Shown piece after piece: positions 41,125-50,321 of a stretch of DNA of 64,000 nt. The number at the start of each line of letters is the position of its first letter. The first letter of the stretch is position 1. A program made the position numbers and the translations under genes. This DNA is from Amycolatopsis mongoliensis. GTDB lineage: Bacteria > Actinomycetota > Actinomycetes > Mycobacteriales > Pseudonocardiaceae. The notes under the pieces are model-generated. The model ran no database searches and was not told where the DNA came from. It saw only the letters and a list, made by a program, of their open reading frames with translations. Where the stretch lies: assembly GCF_030285665.1 (NCBI RefSeq), contig NZ_CP127295.1:5332001-5396000 (forward strand), written 5' to 3'.

Positions 41125-43188
41125 ATGCCGGTCGCGCTCACCGAGGAACAGGCCGCGCTGGCCGAGGCGATCCACGCCTGGTCCGCCGCGCACCACCCGC
41201 GAGAGGCGGTGCGCGCGGCGGAAACCGGCTCGGGCGCGGGGATTCCCGCCGGCTTCGCCGACTTGGGCCTGTTCGGCGTCGCCCTGCCCGAGGCGGTCGG
41301 CGGTGCCGACGGCAGTGTCGCCGATCTGGCCGCCGGGCTGGCCGCGGCGGCCGAAGAACTCGTTCCCGGTCCGGTGCTCGGCACGGCGTTGGCCGGCCTC
41401 CTGCTCGCGGAGATCCCTTCGGCGAAGGAGCTGCTCGCGGCGGTCGCCGAGGGGGAGGCCACGGTCGCGGTGCTGCTGGACCGGCTTGCCGACGGTGTCT
41501 CCGGGCCGGTGCCGGGTGTCACTCCCGAGTCCTGGCTGGTGGTGCCGGTCGACGGCGGACACGTGCTGCTCGCGCCGGGGACGCCCGGGGTGACCGTCGA
41601 GCCGCTGACGCCGTTCGACTTCTCGTGCCCGCTGGCGCGCGTCCGGCTTTCCGGGGTCGGGGCCGAGGTCCTGACCCTGCCACCGGTCGAGCCCGCGGCG
41701 GCGACGCTGGCCGCGGCCGAGGCGGCGGGGGTGGCGCGTCGCTGCCTGACCATCGCCGTCGAGTACGCCAAGGTCCGCGAGCAGTTCGGCAAGCCCATCG
41801 GCGGGTTCCAGGCGATCAAGCACCTGTGCGCGGAGATGCTGTGCCGCGCCGAAGCGGCCGAAGCGCTCGCCTGGGACGCGGCTTCCGGGCGGCACCCGCT
41901 GTCGGTGGCGAGTGCGGCCGCCGTCGCCCTCGACGCGGCCGTCGCCAACGCGAAGGACTGCGTCCAGGTGCTCGGCGGCATCGGGTTCACCTGGGAGCAC
42001 GACGCGCACCTCTACCTGCGCCGGGCCGTGGCGTTGCGGCAGTGGCTCGGCGGCTCCGGGCCGTGGCGGCGTCAGGCGGCTTCGCTGGCTCTCTCCGGGA
42101 CCGAGCGCACGCTGGGCGTCGACGTCGGGGACGACCCCGCCGTGCGCGACGAGGTGGCGCGGATCGCCGCGCTGCCCGTGTCTTCGCAACGGGTCGCTTT
42201 GGCCGACGCGGGGTTGCTGACGCCGCACTGGCCGGCGCCCTACGGCCGCGGCGCCGACGCCGCCGGGCAGCTGCGGATCGACGGCGCGGTGGCGGCGGCC
42301 GGCATCCGCCGTCCGGACCTGGTGATCGGCGCGTGGGCGGTGCCGACGATCCTCGAGCACGGCAGCGACGAGCAGCGCTCCCGGTTCGCGCGGCCGACGT
42401 TGCGCGGGGAAATCACGTGGTGCCAGCTGTTCAGCGAGCCGGGGGCGGGATCCGACCTGGCGGCGCTCCGGACGGCGGCGCGGCGCGTCGAGGGCGGCTG
42501 GCGGCTGACCGGGCAGAAGGTGTGGACGTCGCTCGCCCGCGAAGCCGACTGGGGGATCTGCCTGGCGCGCACCGACCCGGACGCGCCGAAGCACAAGGGG
42601 ATCACGTATTTCCTGGTCGACATGCGCGCCGAGGGCATCACCACGCGGCCGCTGCGGGAGATCACCGGGGACGCCGTGTTCAACGAGGTGTTCCTCGACG
42701 ACGTGTTCGTCCCGGACGCCGACGTCGTCGGGACGCCGGGAGGCGGCTGGCGGCTGGCGCGCACGACGCTGGCGAACGAGCGGGTGGCCCTCGGGGGCGG
42801 GTCCGCGGTGGGGGAGAGCGTGCAGTCGCTGGTGTCCACTGTGGACGCTTCGGCGCTGGACGACGTCGCCCGGGACCGGCTCGGCGGCCTGGTCGCCCTC
42901 GGGGTGGCGGGCTCGGTGCTGGACCTGCGGGCGGCGTTGAAACGGCTCGGCGGGCAGGACCCGGGCGCGGAGTCGAGCGTGCGGAAGCTGCTCGGGGTGC
43001 AGCACCGGCAGGACGTCGCGGAATTCGCCCTGGAGCTGGCGGGCGCGGGCGCGCTGGCCGCGGACGGCCCGGCGTCGGCGGTCCAGCACGAGTTCCTGCT
43101 GACGCGGTGCCTGTCCATCGCGGGCGGCACGACCCAGGTGCTGCGGTCGCTGACGGCGGAACGCCTCCTGGGCCTCCCGCGCGGCTGA
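41125..43188 (+). CDS. fadE34: Fused two-domain acyl-CoA dehydrogenase, FadE34-like
   Basis: 687 aa, ATG after GAGGAGG. Two acyl-CoA dehydrogenase units in tandem. The first half is degenerate at its N-terminus but has VEYAKVREQFGKPIGGFQAIKHLCAEM and VLGGIGFTWEHDAHLYLRRA. The second has CQLFSEPGAGSDLAALRTAA, WTSLAREADWGICLARTDPD and the end SIAGGTTQVLRSLTAERLLG. This doubled architecture is that of mycobacterial FadE34 (ChsE3), which dehydrogenates the shortened steroid side-chain CoA ester. Divergence from kstR and a perfect KstR box support that role. The exact chain length acted on is taken from family knowledge. Confidence 0.9.
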   Translation: MPVALTEEQAALAEAIHAWSAAHHPREAVRAAETGSGAGIPAGFADLGLFGVALPEAVGGADGSVADLAAGLAAAAEELVPGPVLGTALAGLLLAEIPSAKELLAAVAEGEATVAVLLDRLADGVSGPVPGVTPESWLVVPVDGGHVLLAPGTPGVTVEPLTPFDFSCPLARVRLSGVGAEVLTLPPVEPAAATLAAAEAAGVARRCLTIAVEYAKVREQFGKPIGGFQAIKHLCAEMLCRAEAAEALAWDAASGRHPLSVASAAAVALDAAVANAKDCVQVLGGIGFTWEHDAHLYLRRAVALRQWLGGSGPWRRQAASLALSGTERTLGVDVGDDPAVRDEVARIAALPVSSQRVALADAGLLTPHWPAPYGRGADAAGQLRIDGAVAAAGIRRPDLVIGAWAVPTILEHGSDEQRSRFARPTLRGEITWCQLFSEPGAGSDLAALRTAARRVEGGWRLTGQKVWTSLAREADWGICLARTDPDAPKHKGITYFLVDMRAEGITTRPLREITGDAVFNEVFLDDVFVPDADVVGTPGGGWRLARTTLANERVALGGGSAVGESVQSLVSTVDASALDDVARDRLGGLVALGVAGSVLDLRAALKRLGGQDPGAESSVRKLLGVQHRQDVAEFALELAGAGALAADGPASAVQHEFLLTRCLSIAGGTTQVLRSLTAERLLGLPRG

Positions 43189-43275
43189 TGCCCCTCCCAT
43201 CACGCGAATTCCGTCTCTGATCACGCGAGTCCCGGTTCCGATCACGCGAGTCGCGTCCCGGATCACGCGGATCGG
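43189..43275. repeat. Tandem repeats, family B variant
   Basis: Four or five units of about 21 bases: CATCACGCGAATTCCG, GATCACGCGAGTCCCGG, GATCACGCGAGTCGCG and GATCACGCGGATCGG. The unit starts like family B (ATCACGCG) but continues AGTCCCGG instead of TGATGCCC. The same variant, in opposite orientation, is at 57193-57272. It lies between two genes on the same strand. Confidence 0.8.
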
Positions 43276-43330
43276 AGGGCGCGAAAGGACCGTTCGCGCC
43301 GCCCGGGCCGAAACTGTCGGGGGCGTGTTC

Positions 43331-43336
43331 TAGCGT
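43331..43336 (+). promoter_or_regulatory. -10 box of probable leaderless promoter
   Basis: TAGCGT, 7 bases before the GTG at 43344. No ribosome-binding sequence lies between. Confidence 0.45.
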
Positions 43337-43343
43337 TGCCGTC

Positions 43344-46187
43344 GTGGAGTTCAGCGCAGACACCCGGGCCACCTACCTTCCCGCGGATCCCCCGCGGGAC
43401 GGCGTGCTGGCCCTGTGGGGCGACGACGTGGCCGGCGGGACCACGATCGAGCTCGTGCTGCCCCGGGGCGCGAAGTTCGCGCGGACGAAGGTCGAGGCGG
43501 AGCTCGTCCCGCTCGAACGCGCGCTGCCCCGCCTGCTCGCGGTGGGGGAGGAGGCCAGCCCGGCCGTCGCGGCGTGGTCGGCGGCCGTCAACGCCGGGGT
43601 GAACCTCGTCGCGCGGGGCCGGCTGCGGCCCGCCGTCTCGCCGGCCGGGGCGGCGGCCTGGCGGATCGGCCCGCTGGACGCGGCCGACGAAGAGCTGCTG
43701 CGAGGCCTGGCCGGCGCCCTGCCGCCCGAGGCGTACGCGCTGCCGCTGACCGGGCTGAAACGCATCCGCCTGCACTCGCCGGACTCCCTGGTCCGCGCGC
43801 TCTGGGACGCGACGGCCGACCTGCTGGCGCGCAGCCCGGCGGCCCCGGTCGGGGCCGGCGACCCCGCGTTCGCGGCCCGCGAACCGGCCCTGCTCGGGCC
43901 GGACGGCGCGGCCTGGCTGGCCGAGCTGGAGGCGCGCGAACCCCGCGGCGTCCAGGTGCTGCTGCGGGTCGAGGGCCGGGACGACGACACGTTCGCCGGG
44001 GTCCTGGCGGTGCGCAGCATGGCCGAGCCGAGCCTGGTGGTGGAGGCGGCGACGCTCTGGGACGCGCCGGACGCGGTGCTGAGCCGGCTCGGCGACCAGG
44101 TGGAGACGCAGCTGCTGCTCGGCCTGCGGCGCGGCGCGCGGGCGTGGGCGCCGCTGGGCCGGGTGCTGGCGCAGGCCGCGCCCGCGGAGCTGCCGCTGAC
44201 CGACGACGAGGTCGTCGACCTGCTGACCGACGGCAGCCGCGACCTCGGCGGCGCCGGCATCGAGGTGCTCTGGTCGAAGGGGCTGTTCGCCGGCGAGGTG
44301 AAGGCGAAGGCGAGCGCGACCCAGGCGCCGGCGAGCGTCACGGAGGCGGAGTTCGCGCTGAAGAGCCTCCTCGAGTTCCGCTGGCAGCTCAGCCTGGGCG
44401 GCGAGCAGCTGACCGAAGCGGAGGTCACCGCCCTCGCGGAGGCGAAGCGCCCGCTGGTCCGGCTGCGCGGGCAGTGGGTGCGGGTGGATCCGCAGCTGCT
44501 CGCGCGGGTCCGGGGCCGCACCCGCAAGCTCGACGCGGGCGAGGCCTTGGCCGCGGCGTTGACGGGTGAGCTGGAACTGGACGGCGAACGCGTCGAGTTC
44601 GCGGCGCCCCCGGTGCTGGGCGGGCTGGCCGAGCGGATCCGGGACCGGGCCGGCGAGGTGATGGCTCCGCCCCCAGGACTGCAGGCGACGTTGCGGCCGT
44701 ACCAGCAGGCGGGGCTGGCGTGGCTGGCGACGATGACGGGCCTCGGGCTCGGCGCGTGCCTGGCCGACGACATGGGGCTGGGCAAGACGATCCAGCTGAT
44801 CGCCCTCCACCTGCACCGGCGGGCGCTCGCTTCGCCGCCGGCGACGGCTGGTGGACCGGGCGCGCTCCGAGCCGGAGGTGCGCGACCGGCGGCTCCGGTC
44901 GCGGTGGAGCCCGCCGAGCCCCGGCCCGGCTCGACCGGTGGCCCCACCCTCGTCCTCTGCCCGACCTCCCTGCTCGGCAACTGGGAGCGCGAGTTCGCCC
45001 GCTTCGCCCCGGACATCCCGGTCCGCCGGTTCCACGGCGGCAGCCGCCACCTCGACGACCTCGCCCCCGACGAGGTCGTGCTCGCCACCTACGGCGTCCT
45101 CCGCCGCGACCGCGAGACACTGTCCGAAGTGGACTGGGGGCTCGTCGCCGCGGACGAGGCGCAGCACGTCAAGAATCCCCTGTCCGCCACGGCCAAGGAA
45201 CTCCGCAAGGTGCCCGCCCGGGCCAAGGTCGCGCTCACCGGCACCCCGGTCGAAAACCGGCTGACCGAACTCTGGTCCATTGTGGACTGGACCACGCCCG
45301 GGCTGCTCGGCCCGCTCGACCGCTTCCGCCGCACCGTGGCGCGGCCGATCGAGCGCGACCGCGACAAGGCCGTCACCGAGCGGCTGGCCGCCACCGTCCG
45401 GCCGTTCCTGCTGCGGCGCCGCAAGTCCGACCCGGACATCGCCCCGGAGCTGCCGCCCAAGACCGAGACCGACCGGTTCGTCCCGCTCACCGCCGAGCAG
45501 ACCACGCTCTACGAAGCCGTCGTCCGTGAGAACCTGGCCGAAATCCGCGAGACGCAGGGCATCAAGCGGCGCGGCCAGGTCCTGCAGCTGCTCACCGAGC
45601 TCAAGCAGATCTGCAACCACCCGGCCCAGTTCCTCAAAGAACCCCACGGCGCGCTCACCGGCCGGTCCGGCAAGCTCGCCGCGTTCGAGGAGCTGCTGGA
45701 CGTCATCCTCGACGAGGGCGAAAGCGTGCTCGTCTTCAGCCAGTACGTCCAGCTCTGCCGGCTGCTCGAGCGACGCCTGGCGGAGCGCGGCCTGCCCACC
45801 GAGCTGCTCTCGGGCGAAAGCTCGCCCGCGAAACGCCAGGACATGGTCGACCGGTTCCAGGCCGGCGAGATCCCGGTGTTCCTGCTCTCGCTCAAGGCGG
45901 GCGGCGTCGGGCTCAACCTGACCCGGGCCACCCACGTGATCCACTACGACCGCTGGTGGAACCCGGCGGTCGAGGACCAGGCCACCGACCGCGCGTACCG
46001 CATCGGCCAGGACCGGCCGGTCCAGGTCCACCGGCTGATCGCCGAGGGCACGTTGGAGGAGCGGATCGCGCAGGTGCTCGAAAAGAAGCGCGGGCTGGCC
46101 GAGTCGATCGTCGGCGCGGGGGAGGACTGGATCACCGAACTGTCCGACGACGAGCTCGCCGACCTGGTCCGGCTCGGGAGCGGCTGA
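43344..46187 (+). CDS. SNF2-family DNA-dependent ATPase/helicase
   Basis: 947 aa. N-terminal 440 residues are the bacterial SNF2-associated region; then the SNF2 core: LRPYQQAGLAWLATMTGLGLGACLADDMGLGKTIQLIAL (motif I), LVLCPTSLLGNWEREFARF (Ia), VAADEAQHVKN (II, DEAQ), LTGTPVENRLTELWS (III) and the C-terminal helicase half with LVFSQYVQLCRLLERRL, LLSLKAGGVGLNLTRATHVIHYDRWWNP and DRAYRIGQDRPVQVHRL (VI). It translocates on double-stranded DNA; its physiological role in actinomycetes is not defined. The SWIM zinc-finger gene overlaps its stop (TGATG), so the two probably work as a pair. A low-complexity Ala/Pro insertion lies between motifs I and Ia. Confidence 0.95.
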   Translation: MEFSADTRATYLPADPPRDGVLALWGDDVAGGTTIELVLPRGAKFARTKVEAELVPLERALPRLLAVGEEASPAVAAWSAAVNAGVNLVARGRLRPAVSPAGAAAWRIGPLDAADEELLRGLAGALPPEAYALPLTGLKRIRLHSPDSLVRALWDATADLLARSPAAPVGAGDPAFAAREPALLGPDGAAWLAELEAREPRGVQVLLRVEGRDDDTFAGVLAVRSMAEPSLVVEAATLWDAPDAVLSRLGDQVETQLLLGLRRGARAWAPLGRVLAQAAPAELPLTDDEVVDLLTDGSRDLGGAGIEVLWSKGLFAGEVKAKASATQAPASVTEAEFALKSLLEFRWQLSLGGEQLTEAEVTALAEAKRPLVRLRGQWVRVDPQLLARVRGRTRKLDAGEALAAALTGELELDGERVEFAAPPVLGGLAERIRDRAGEVMAPPPGLQATLRPYQQAGLAWLATMTGLGLGACLADDMGLGKTIQLIALHLHRRALASPPATAGGPGALRAGGARPAAPVAVEPAEPRPGSTGGPTLVLCPTSLLGNWEREFARFAPDIPVRRFHGGSRHLDDLAPDEVVLATYGVLRRDRETLSEVDWGLVAADEAQHVKNPLSATAKELRKVPARAKVALTGTPVENRLTELWSIVDWTTPGLLGPLDRFRRTVARPIERDRDKAVTERLAATVRPFLLRRRKSDPDIAPELPPKTETDRFVPLTAEQTTLYEAVVRENLAEIRETQGIKRRGQVLQLLTELKQICNHPAQFLKEPHGALTGRSGKLAAFEELLDVILDEGESVLVFSQYVQLCRLLERRLAERGLPTELLSGESSPAKRQDMVDRFQAGEIPVFLLSLKAGGVGLNLTRATHVIHYDRWWNPAVEDQATDRAYRIGQDRPVQVHRLIAEGTLEERIAQVLEKKRGLAESIVGAGEDWITELSDDELADLVRLGSG

Positions 46188-47347
46188 TGCCCCCGAGGCG
46201 GACCTTCGGCCGGACGTGGTGGGGCCGCGCCTGGGTCGACGCGCTGGAGCAGCGCGCGAAGCTCGACCCGAACCGGCTGCCCCGCGGGCGGACGTACGCG
46301 CGCAAGGGCACGGTCAGCGAGCTGCACGTCGCCGCCGGCGACGTGCGAGCGCGGGTGCGCGGCAGCCGGCCGCAGCCGTACAAGGTGACCATCACCATGC
46401 GCACCTTCACCGACGGCGAGTGGGACACGCTGCTCGGCGTGGTCGGCACGCAGCTCGGGCACGCGGCCGCGCTGCTCGACGGCGAGTTGCCGGGCGCGCT
46501 CGCCGAGCAGGCCCGCGAGGCGGGCGCCGACCTGCTGCCCGGCCCGGGCGACCTGCGGCCGCGGTGCTCGTGCCCGGACTCCGCGAACCCGTGCAAGCAC
46601 GTCGCCGCGGTCTACTACCTGGTCGCCGACGAGGTGGACCGCGACCCGTTCACGCTGTTCCTGCTGCGCGGGCGCCCGCGGGCGGACGTCCTGGCCGAGC
46701 TGCGCGCCCGCCGGACCCCGGCACGCGGCGAGAAGCCGAAGCTGCCGAAGCGCGTGGACGAGGGGCTGACACCGCGCGCGGCCTACGCCCGGCGGCCGGG
46801 GGCGATCCCGGCCCTGCCACCGCCACCGCGGGTGGCCGGCCCACCGGCGACCCTGGACCTCGACCCGCCGCCGGGCACGGGCTGGACGGCGGCCGCGCTG
46901 TCCGGGCTCGCGGCCGACGCCGCGTCCCTGGCGCGCGACCTGCTGACGGGCGGCGTGACGGCCACGGAGCTGACGTTCGAGGAGGACCTCGCCCGCCGCG
47001 CGGCGGCCCGGTCCGGCGCGGAGGCGGCCGCCCTGGCCACGGCGGCCGGCGTGCCGGAGCGCGACCTGACCCGCTGGGCGGAGGCCTGGCGCGAGGCCGG
47101 CCGCGGCGGCTTGGCGGCACTGCGGGAGACGTGGCAGCCGGGCCCGGGCCCCCTGGCCGAGGCGCAGGCAGTCCTGGCCGAGGCGGGGCTGCCGGGAACC
47201 CCGAAGGTCTGGCGCAACCGCCTGACCCAGGGGGAGTTGCAGCTGCGCTACGGCCGCGACGCCCGCTGGTACCGGTTCATCCGCGCGGGAACGGAGTGGC
47301 ACTTGGACGGTCCGCCCTCGGCAAGCCCGGTGGACCTGGCCTACTGA
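46187..47347 (+). CDS. SWIM zinc-finger protein, partner of SNF2 helicase
   Basis: 386 aa. The start TFGRTWWGRAWVDALE is typical of actinobacterial SWIM proteins. The zinc finger is RCSCPDSANPCKHVAAVYYLV, a CxCxnCxH motif near residues 125-145, which in other SWIM proteins contacts DNA or protein. The rest is helical with a proline-rich linker. It shares one base with the stop of the SNF2 gene, so translation is coupled; the SWIM protein probably recruits or tunes the helicase. Known mainly as a conserved pair; no defined phenotype is established to my knowledge. Confidence 0.93.
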   Translation: MPPRRTFGRTWWGRAWVDALEQRAKLDPNRLPRGRTYARKGTVSELHVAAGDVRARVRGSRPQPYKVTITMRTFTDGEWDTLLGVVGTQLGHAAALLDGELPGALAEQAREAGADLLPGPGDLRPRCSCPDSANPCKHVAAVYYLVADEVDRDPFTLFLLRGRPRADVLAELRARRTPARGEKPKLPKRVDEGLTPRAAYARRPGAIPALPPPPRVAGPPATLDLDPPPGTGWTAAALSGLAADAASLARDLLTGGVTATELTFEEDLARRAAARSGAEAAALATAAGVPERDLTRWAEAWREAGRGGLAALRETWQPGPGPLAEAQAVLAEAGLPGTPKVWRNRLTQGELQLRYGRDARWYRFIRAGTEWHLDGPPSASPVDLAY

Positions 47348-47477
47348 CCTCCGGCGAGCCTGGCCGGCCGGCGGGGCAGCCCGGCAGGGCTTGCCGGCGG
47401 GCAGGTTCGGCAGTTGAATCCGACCGCGGCGAGCGCGGCGGGCTTGGCCTGACGGCCGCCGGATCGAACAGGCCCAA

Positions 47478-47560
47478 CGCCCCAATGTGGCGTTGGGTGC
47501 GTGGGGCGCACCGAACGCCACATTGGGTGCGTGGGGCGCAACCAACGCCACATTGGGGCG
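47478..47560. repeat. Inverted and direct repeats of family A between convergent genes
   Basis: CGCCCCAATGTGGCGTTGG (47478-47496) is exactly complementary to 47542-47560. Between the arms GTGCGTGGGGCGCA occurs twice, each followed by a variant of CCAACGCCACATTGG, so a direct repeat of about 32 bases is nested in the hairpin. It shares the CCCCAATGTGGC core with 1912-2000. It lies between the SWIM gene and the convergent esterase; 47348-47477 and 47561-47634 hold nothing else I can see. Confidence 0.85.
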
Positions 47561-47634
47561 CAGGGTCGCTGCCGAAAGCGACCCGGCAGCACGGGGTTCG
47601 CCTGCCCGCGTACGCCGCCCAGACCTGCCGCGAC

Positions 47635-48870
47635 CTACCGGTTCTCGGCCTTCCAGGCGTTGTACGTGAAGTCCAGGAACCGCGCCACGCCCCGCACCAC
47701 GTGCGCACTCCGCACGGACGTGAACACGTCGAACGCGTGCTGCGCCCCGGCCAGCTCCGCATAGGCCACCGGGTACCGCGACTTCTCCCGCAGCCGCCGC
47801 ACGAACTCGCGGGCCTCGCGCACCGGCACCAGCGAATCATCCCGTCCGTGGATCACGAAGAACGGCGGGGCGTCCGACGAAATCCGGTCCAGCGGAGATG
47901 CCGCGACGTAGTCGTCCAAGTGGTTGACCGGATCACGATCGGCCGCGAACACCCGCCGCGCGATCAAGCTCTCCAACCGGTACCGACTCGCCCGCGACCC
48001 CGACGTGGCCGCGAAGTCGTACACCCCGTAGTGCGGCACGCATGCCTGCACGCTCGTGTCGGCGTCCTCGAACTCCGGCTGCAGCGCCGGGTCGTTCTGC
48101 GACAACGCCAGCAACGCCGACAGGTGCCCGCCCGCCGATCCGCCCGTCACCGCCACGAAACCGGGGTCGCCGCCGTACGCCGCGATCTCCGATCGGATCC
48201 ACGCCAGCGCCCGCTTCGCCGCCACGATGTGCGCCGGCCAGCGGTGTGCCGGGGACAGCGGGTAGTTGATCGCGACGCACACCCAGCCGCGGCGGGCCAG
48301 GTGACGCATCAGCGGCCGGCCCTGCTCCTCCTTGTTGCCGATCACCCACGCGCCGCCGTGGACCTGCAGCAGGACCGGTGCGCCCGACACCGGCTCCAGC
48401 GGGCGGTAGACGTCCAGCAGGAACCGCTTGCCGCCCGGGGCGTACGCGATGTTGCGGTCGACCCGCACGTCCGGCGCGCCCATCCGGAACGGCAGCGCCA
48501 GCTCGCCCCACGGCAGACCCAGGTCGGTCCGCCCCAGCTCGGTCGCGTAGTCCTCGCCCAGCGCGTTGGTCAGCGCCGCCTCGATCTCGTCGCGGGCGCC
48601 GTGGCCCGTGCGGATCAGCGCGGCGAGCCCGGCGGCGGACGCGGCGGCCATCGCCAGCCCCGCCTGTGTCGAGCGGTCGCGGACGCCGTGCCGGGCCACG
48701 TGGACCAGGGAGTCCGCGGCCGTCAACGCCAGGAACTGGGGCGCGAGCTCCCCGGTCAGCCACCCGGCGAAGAACGCCGGGATGGTCGTGGACCGGGCCC
48801 GCAGCGGGCGGAGCGCGTTCGCGGTGAGGCCGAGCTGGACCGCGCGACGGATCAGGAAATTCGGCTGCAC
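47635..48870 (-). CDS. Alpha/beta hydrolase, LipC-like esterase
   Basis: 411 aa. An N-terminal region of about 150 residues with hydrophobic helices is followed by a hormone-sensitive-lipase-type hydrolase: LLQVHGGAWVIGNKEEQGRP (oxyanion HGGAW), the nucleophile in VTGGSAGGHLSALLAL, Asp in FVIHGRDDSLVPV and His in LAGAQHAFDVFTS. The layout matches mycobacterial LipC, whose gene is next to a wax ester synthase/DGAT gene, as here (divergent, 65 bases apart). A function in cleaving acyl esters such as storage lipids or short esters is likely. It is convergent with the SWIM gene across a family A repeat. Confidence 0.9.
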   Translation of the reverse strand: MQPNFLIRRAVQLGLTANALRPLRARSTTIPAFFAGWLTGELAPQFLALTAADSLVHVARHGVRDRSTQAGLAMAAASAAGLAALIRTGHGARDEIEAALTNALGEDYATELGRTDLGLPWGELALPFRMGAPDVRVDRNIAYAPGGKRFLLDVYRPLEPVSGAPVLLQVHGGAWVIGNKEEQGRPLMRHLARRGWVCVAINYPLSPAHRWPAHIVAAKRALAWIRSEIAAYGGDPGFVAVTGGSAGGHLSALLALSQNDPALQPEFEDADTSVQACVPHYGVYDFAATSGSRASRYRLESLIARRVFAADRDPVNHLDDYVAASPLDRISSDAPPFFVIHGRDDSLVPVREAREFVRRLREKSRYPVAYAELAGAQHAFDVFTSVRSAHVVRGVARFLDFTYNAWKAENR

Positions 48871-48922
48871 CAGCGTGATGATACCGGCGAGTAGGGTGAC
48901 GCGCCGCTCGCCGGAAGTGGCT

Positions 48923-48928
48923 TACGCT
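48923..48928 (+). promoter_or_regulatory. -10 box of probable leaderless promoter
   Basis: TACGCT, 7 bases before the ATG at 48936. It is identical to the box in front of pyk, and no ribosome-binding sequence is present. Confidence 0.5.
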
Positions 48929-48935
48929 GAGCGCC

Positions 48936-50321
48936 ATGCAGAGACTGAGTGGCCTCGACGCGAGCTTCCTCTACCTCGAAACGTCGTCCCAGGTCCTGCA
49001 CGTCTGCGGATTGATCACCCTCGACGGCTCGACGATGCCCGGCGGCTACACCTTCGCGAAGCTCATGGAAAAGCTCGAGGAACGGGTCCGGGTGATTCCG
49101 GCGTTCCGCCGCAAACTGCACAATCCGCTCTGGAACATCGGGCATCCCGTGTGGATCGAGGACGAGGACTTCGACCTCGACCACCACGTGCACCGCATCG
49201 GCGTGCCCGCCCCCGGCGACCGGGCCGAACTGGCCGAGCTGTGCGCGCACATCGCCGGCCAGCAGCTCGACCGCGGCCGCCCGCTCTGGCAGCTCTACGT
49301 CATCGAAGGGCTGGCCGACGGCCAGATCGCGGTGCTGCTGAAGATGCACCACGCGAGCGTCGACGGCGTGAGCGGCGCCAGCCTGATCACCTACCTGGCC
49401 GGGCTGGAACCCGACGGGCCGATGCCGGAGATCGAGGAACCTCGCAACCCCGGGCTGCCCGCGCCGCTGCACCTGCTCCGCTCCGGCGTCGAGAGCGTCG
49501 CGAAACGCCCCGCCGAGCTCGCGCGGCTGCTGCCGGACCTGCTGGAGCTCGTCCCGCGGTGGCTCGGGAAAGCCTTGCGCGGCAAGGGGATGCCGATCCC
49601 GTTCACCGCGCCGCGGACGTCGCTGAACGGCACGATCACCGGGCACCGCAGCGTCGCGTTCGCCCAGCTCGACCTCGGCACGGTCAAGGACGTGAAGAAC
49701 GCCTTCGGGGTCACGGTCAACGACGTCGTGCTCGCGGTCGTCGCGGGTGCGCTGCGGAAGTTCCTGGACGCGCGCGGCGAACTGCCGGAAGACCCGCTGG
49801 TCGCGACCGTCCCGGTCTCGGTGCACGACCGGACCGAACGCGACCACGGCAGCAACAAGGTCTCCGCGTTCTTCGCGTCGCTGCCGACGCACCTGGCCGA
49901 CCCGACTGCACGGGTGTTCTTCCTCGCCGAGGCCAACCGGCTGTCGAAGGACCACCACTACGACATCGACGCCGACATGCTGCAGGACTGGGCGCAGTTC
50001 TCGGCCGCGACGGCGTTCGGCCTCGCCGTGCGCGCGTACTCGGCGCTGCGCCTGGCCGAGAAGCACCCGGTGGTGCACAACCTGGTTGTCTCCAACGTGC
50101 CCGGGCCGCCGATGCCGCTGTACTTCCTCGGCGCGCGGATCACCGGCCTCTACCCGCTCGGCCCGGTCTTCCACGGCGCCGGGCTGAACGTCACCGTGCT
50201 GTCCAACGCGGGCAAGCTGCACGTCGGGCTGCTCGGTGCGCGGGAGCTGGTCAAGGACCTGTGGCCGCTCGCCGACGCGCTCCCGGAAGCCCTGGCCGAG
50301 CTGCTGAAGGCGGCCCCTTAG
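48936..50321 (+). CDS. Wax ester synthase/diacylglycerol acyltransferase (WS/DGAT)
   Basis: 461 aa. Catalytic motif HHASVDG at residues 138-144 (HHxxxDG), preceded by RGRPLWQLYVIEGL and followed by the NDVVLAVVAGALRKFL and NLVVSNVPGPPMPLYFLGARI motifs that define the family. It transfers acyl groups from acyl-CoA to diacylglycerol or fatty alcohols, making storage lipid at the membrane. The N-terminus MQRLSGLDASFLYLET is standard. It is divergent from a LipC-like esterase, so synthesis and hydrolysis are encoded side by side. It is convergent with the Ddn-like gene, overlapping by four bases. Confidence 0.95.
   Translation: MQRLSGLDASFLYLETSSQVLHVCGLITLDGSTMPGGYTFAKLMEKLEERVRVIPAFRRKLHNPLWNIGHPVWIEDEDFDLDHHVHRIGVPAPGDRAELAELCAHIAGQQLDRGRPLWQLYVIEGLADGQIAVLLKMHHASVDGVSGASLITYLAGLEPDGPMPEIEEPRNPGLPAPLHLLRSGVESVAKRPAELARLLPDLLELVPRWLGKALRGKGMPIPFTAPRTSLNGTITGHRSVAFAQLDLGTVKDVKNAFGVTVNDVVLAVVAGALRKFLDARGELPEDPLVATVPVSVHDRTERDHGSNKVSAFFASLPTHLADPTARVFFLAEANRLSKDHHYDIDADMLQDWAQFSAATAFGLAVRAYSALRLAEKHPVVHNLVVSNVPGPPMPLYFLGARITGLYPLGPVFHGAGLNVTVLSNAGKLHVGLLGARELVKDLWPLADALPEALAELLKAAP

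Noticed and set aside
43344..47347. SNF2 helicase as part of a DISARM-type phage defence system
   Set aside because: No methyltransferase, DrmA/B/C or phospholipase D gene is adjacent. Only the SWIM partner is present, so a defence assignment is not supported.
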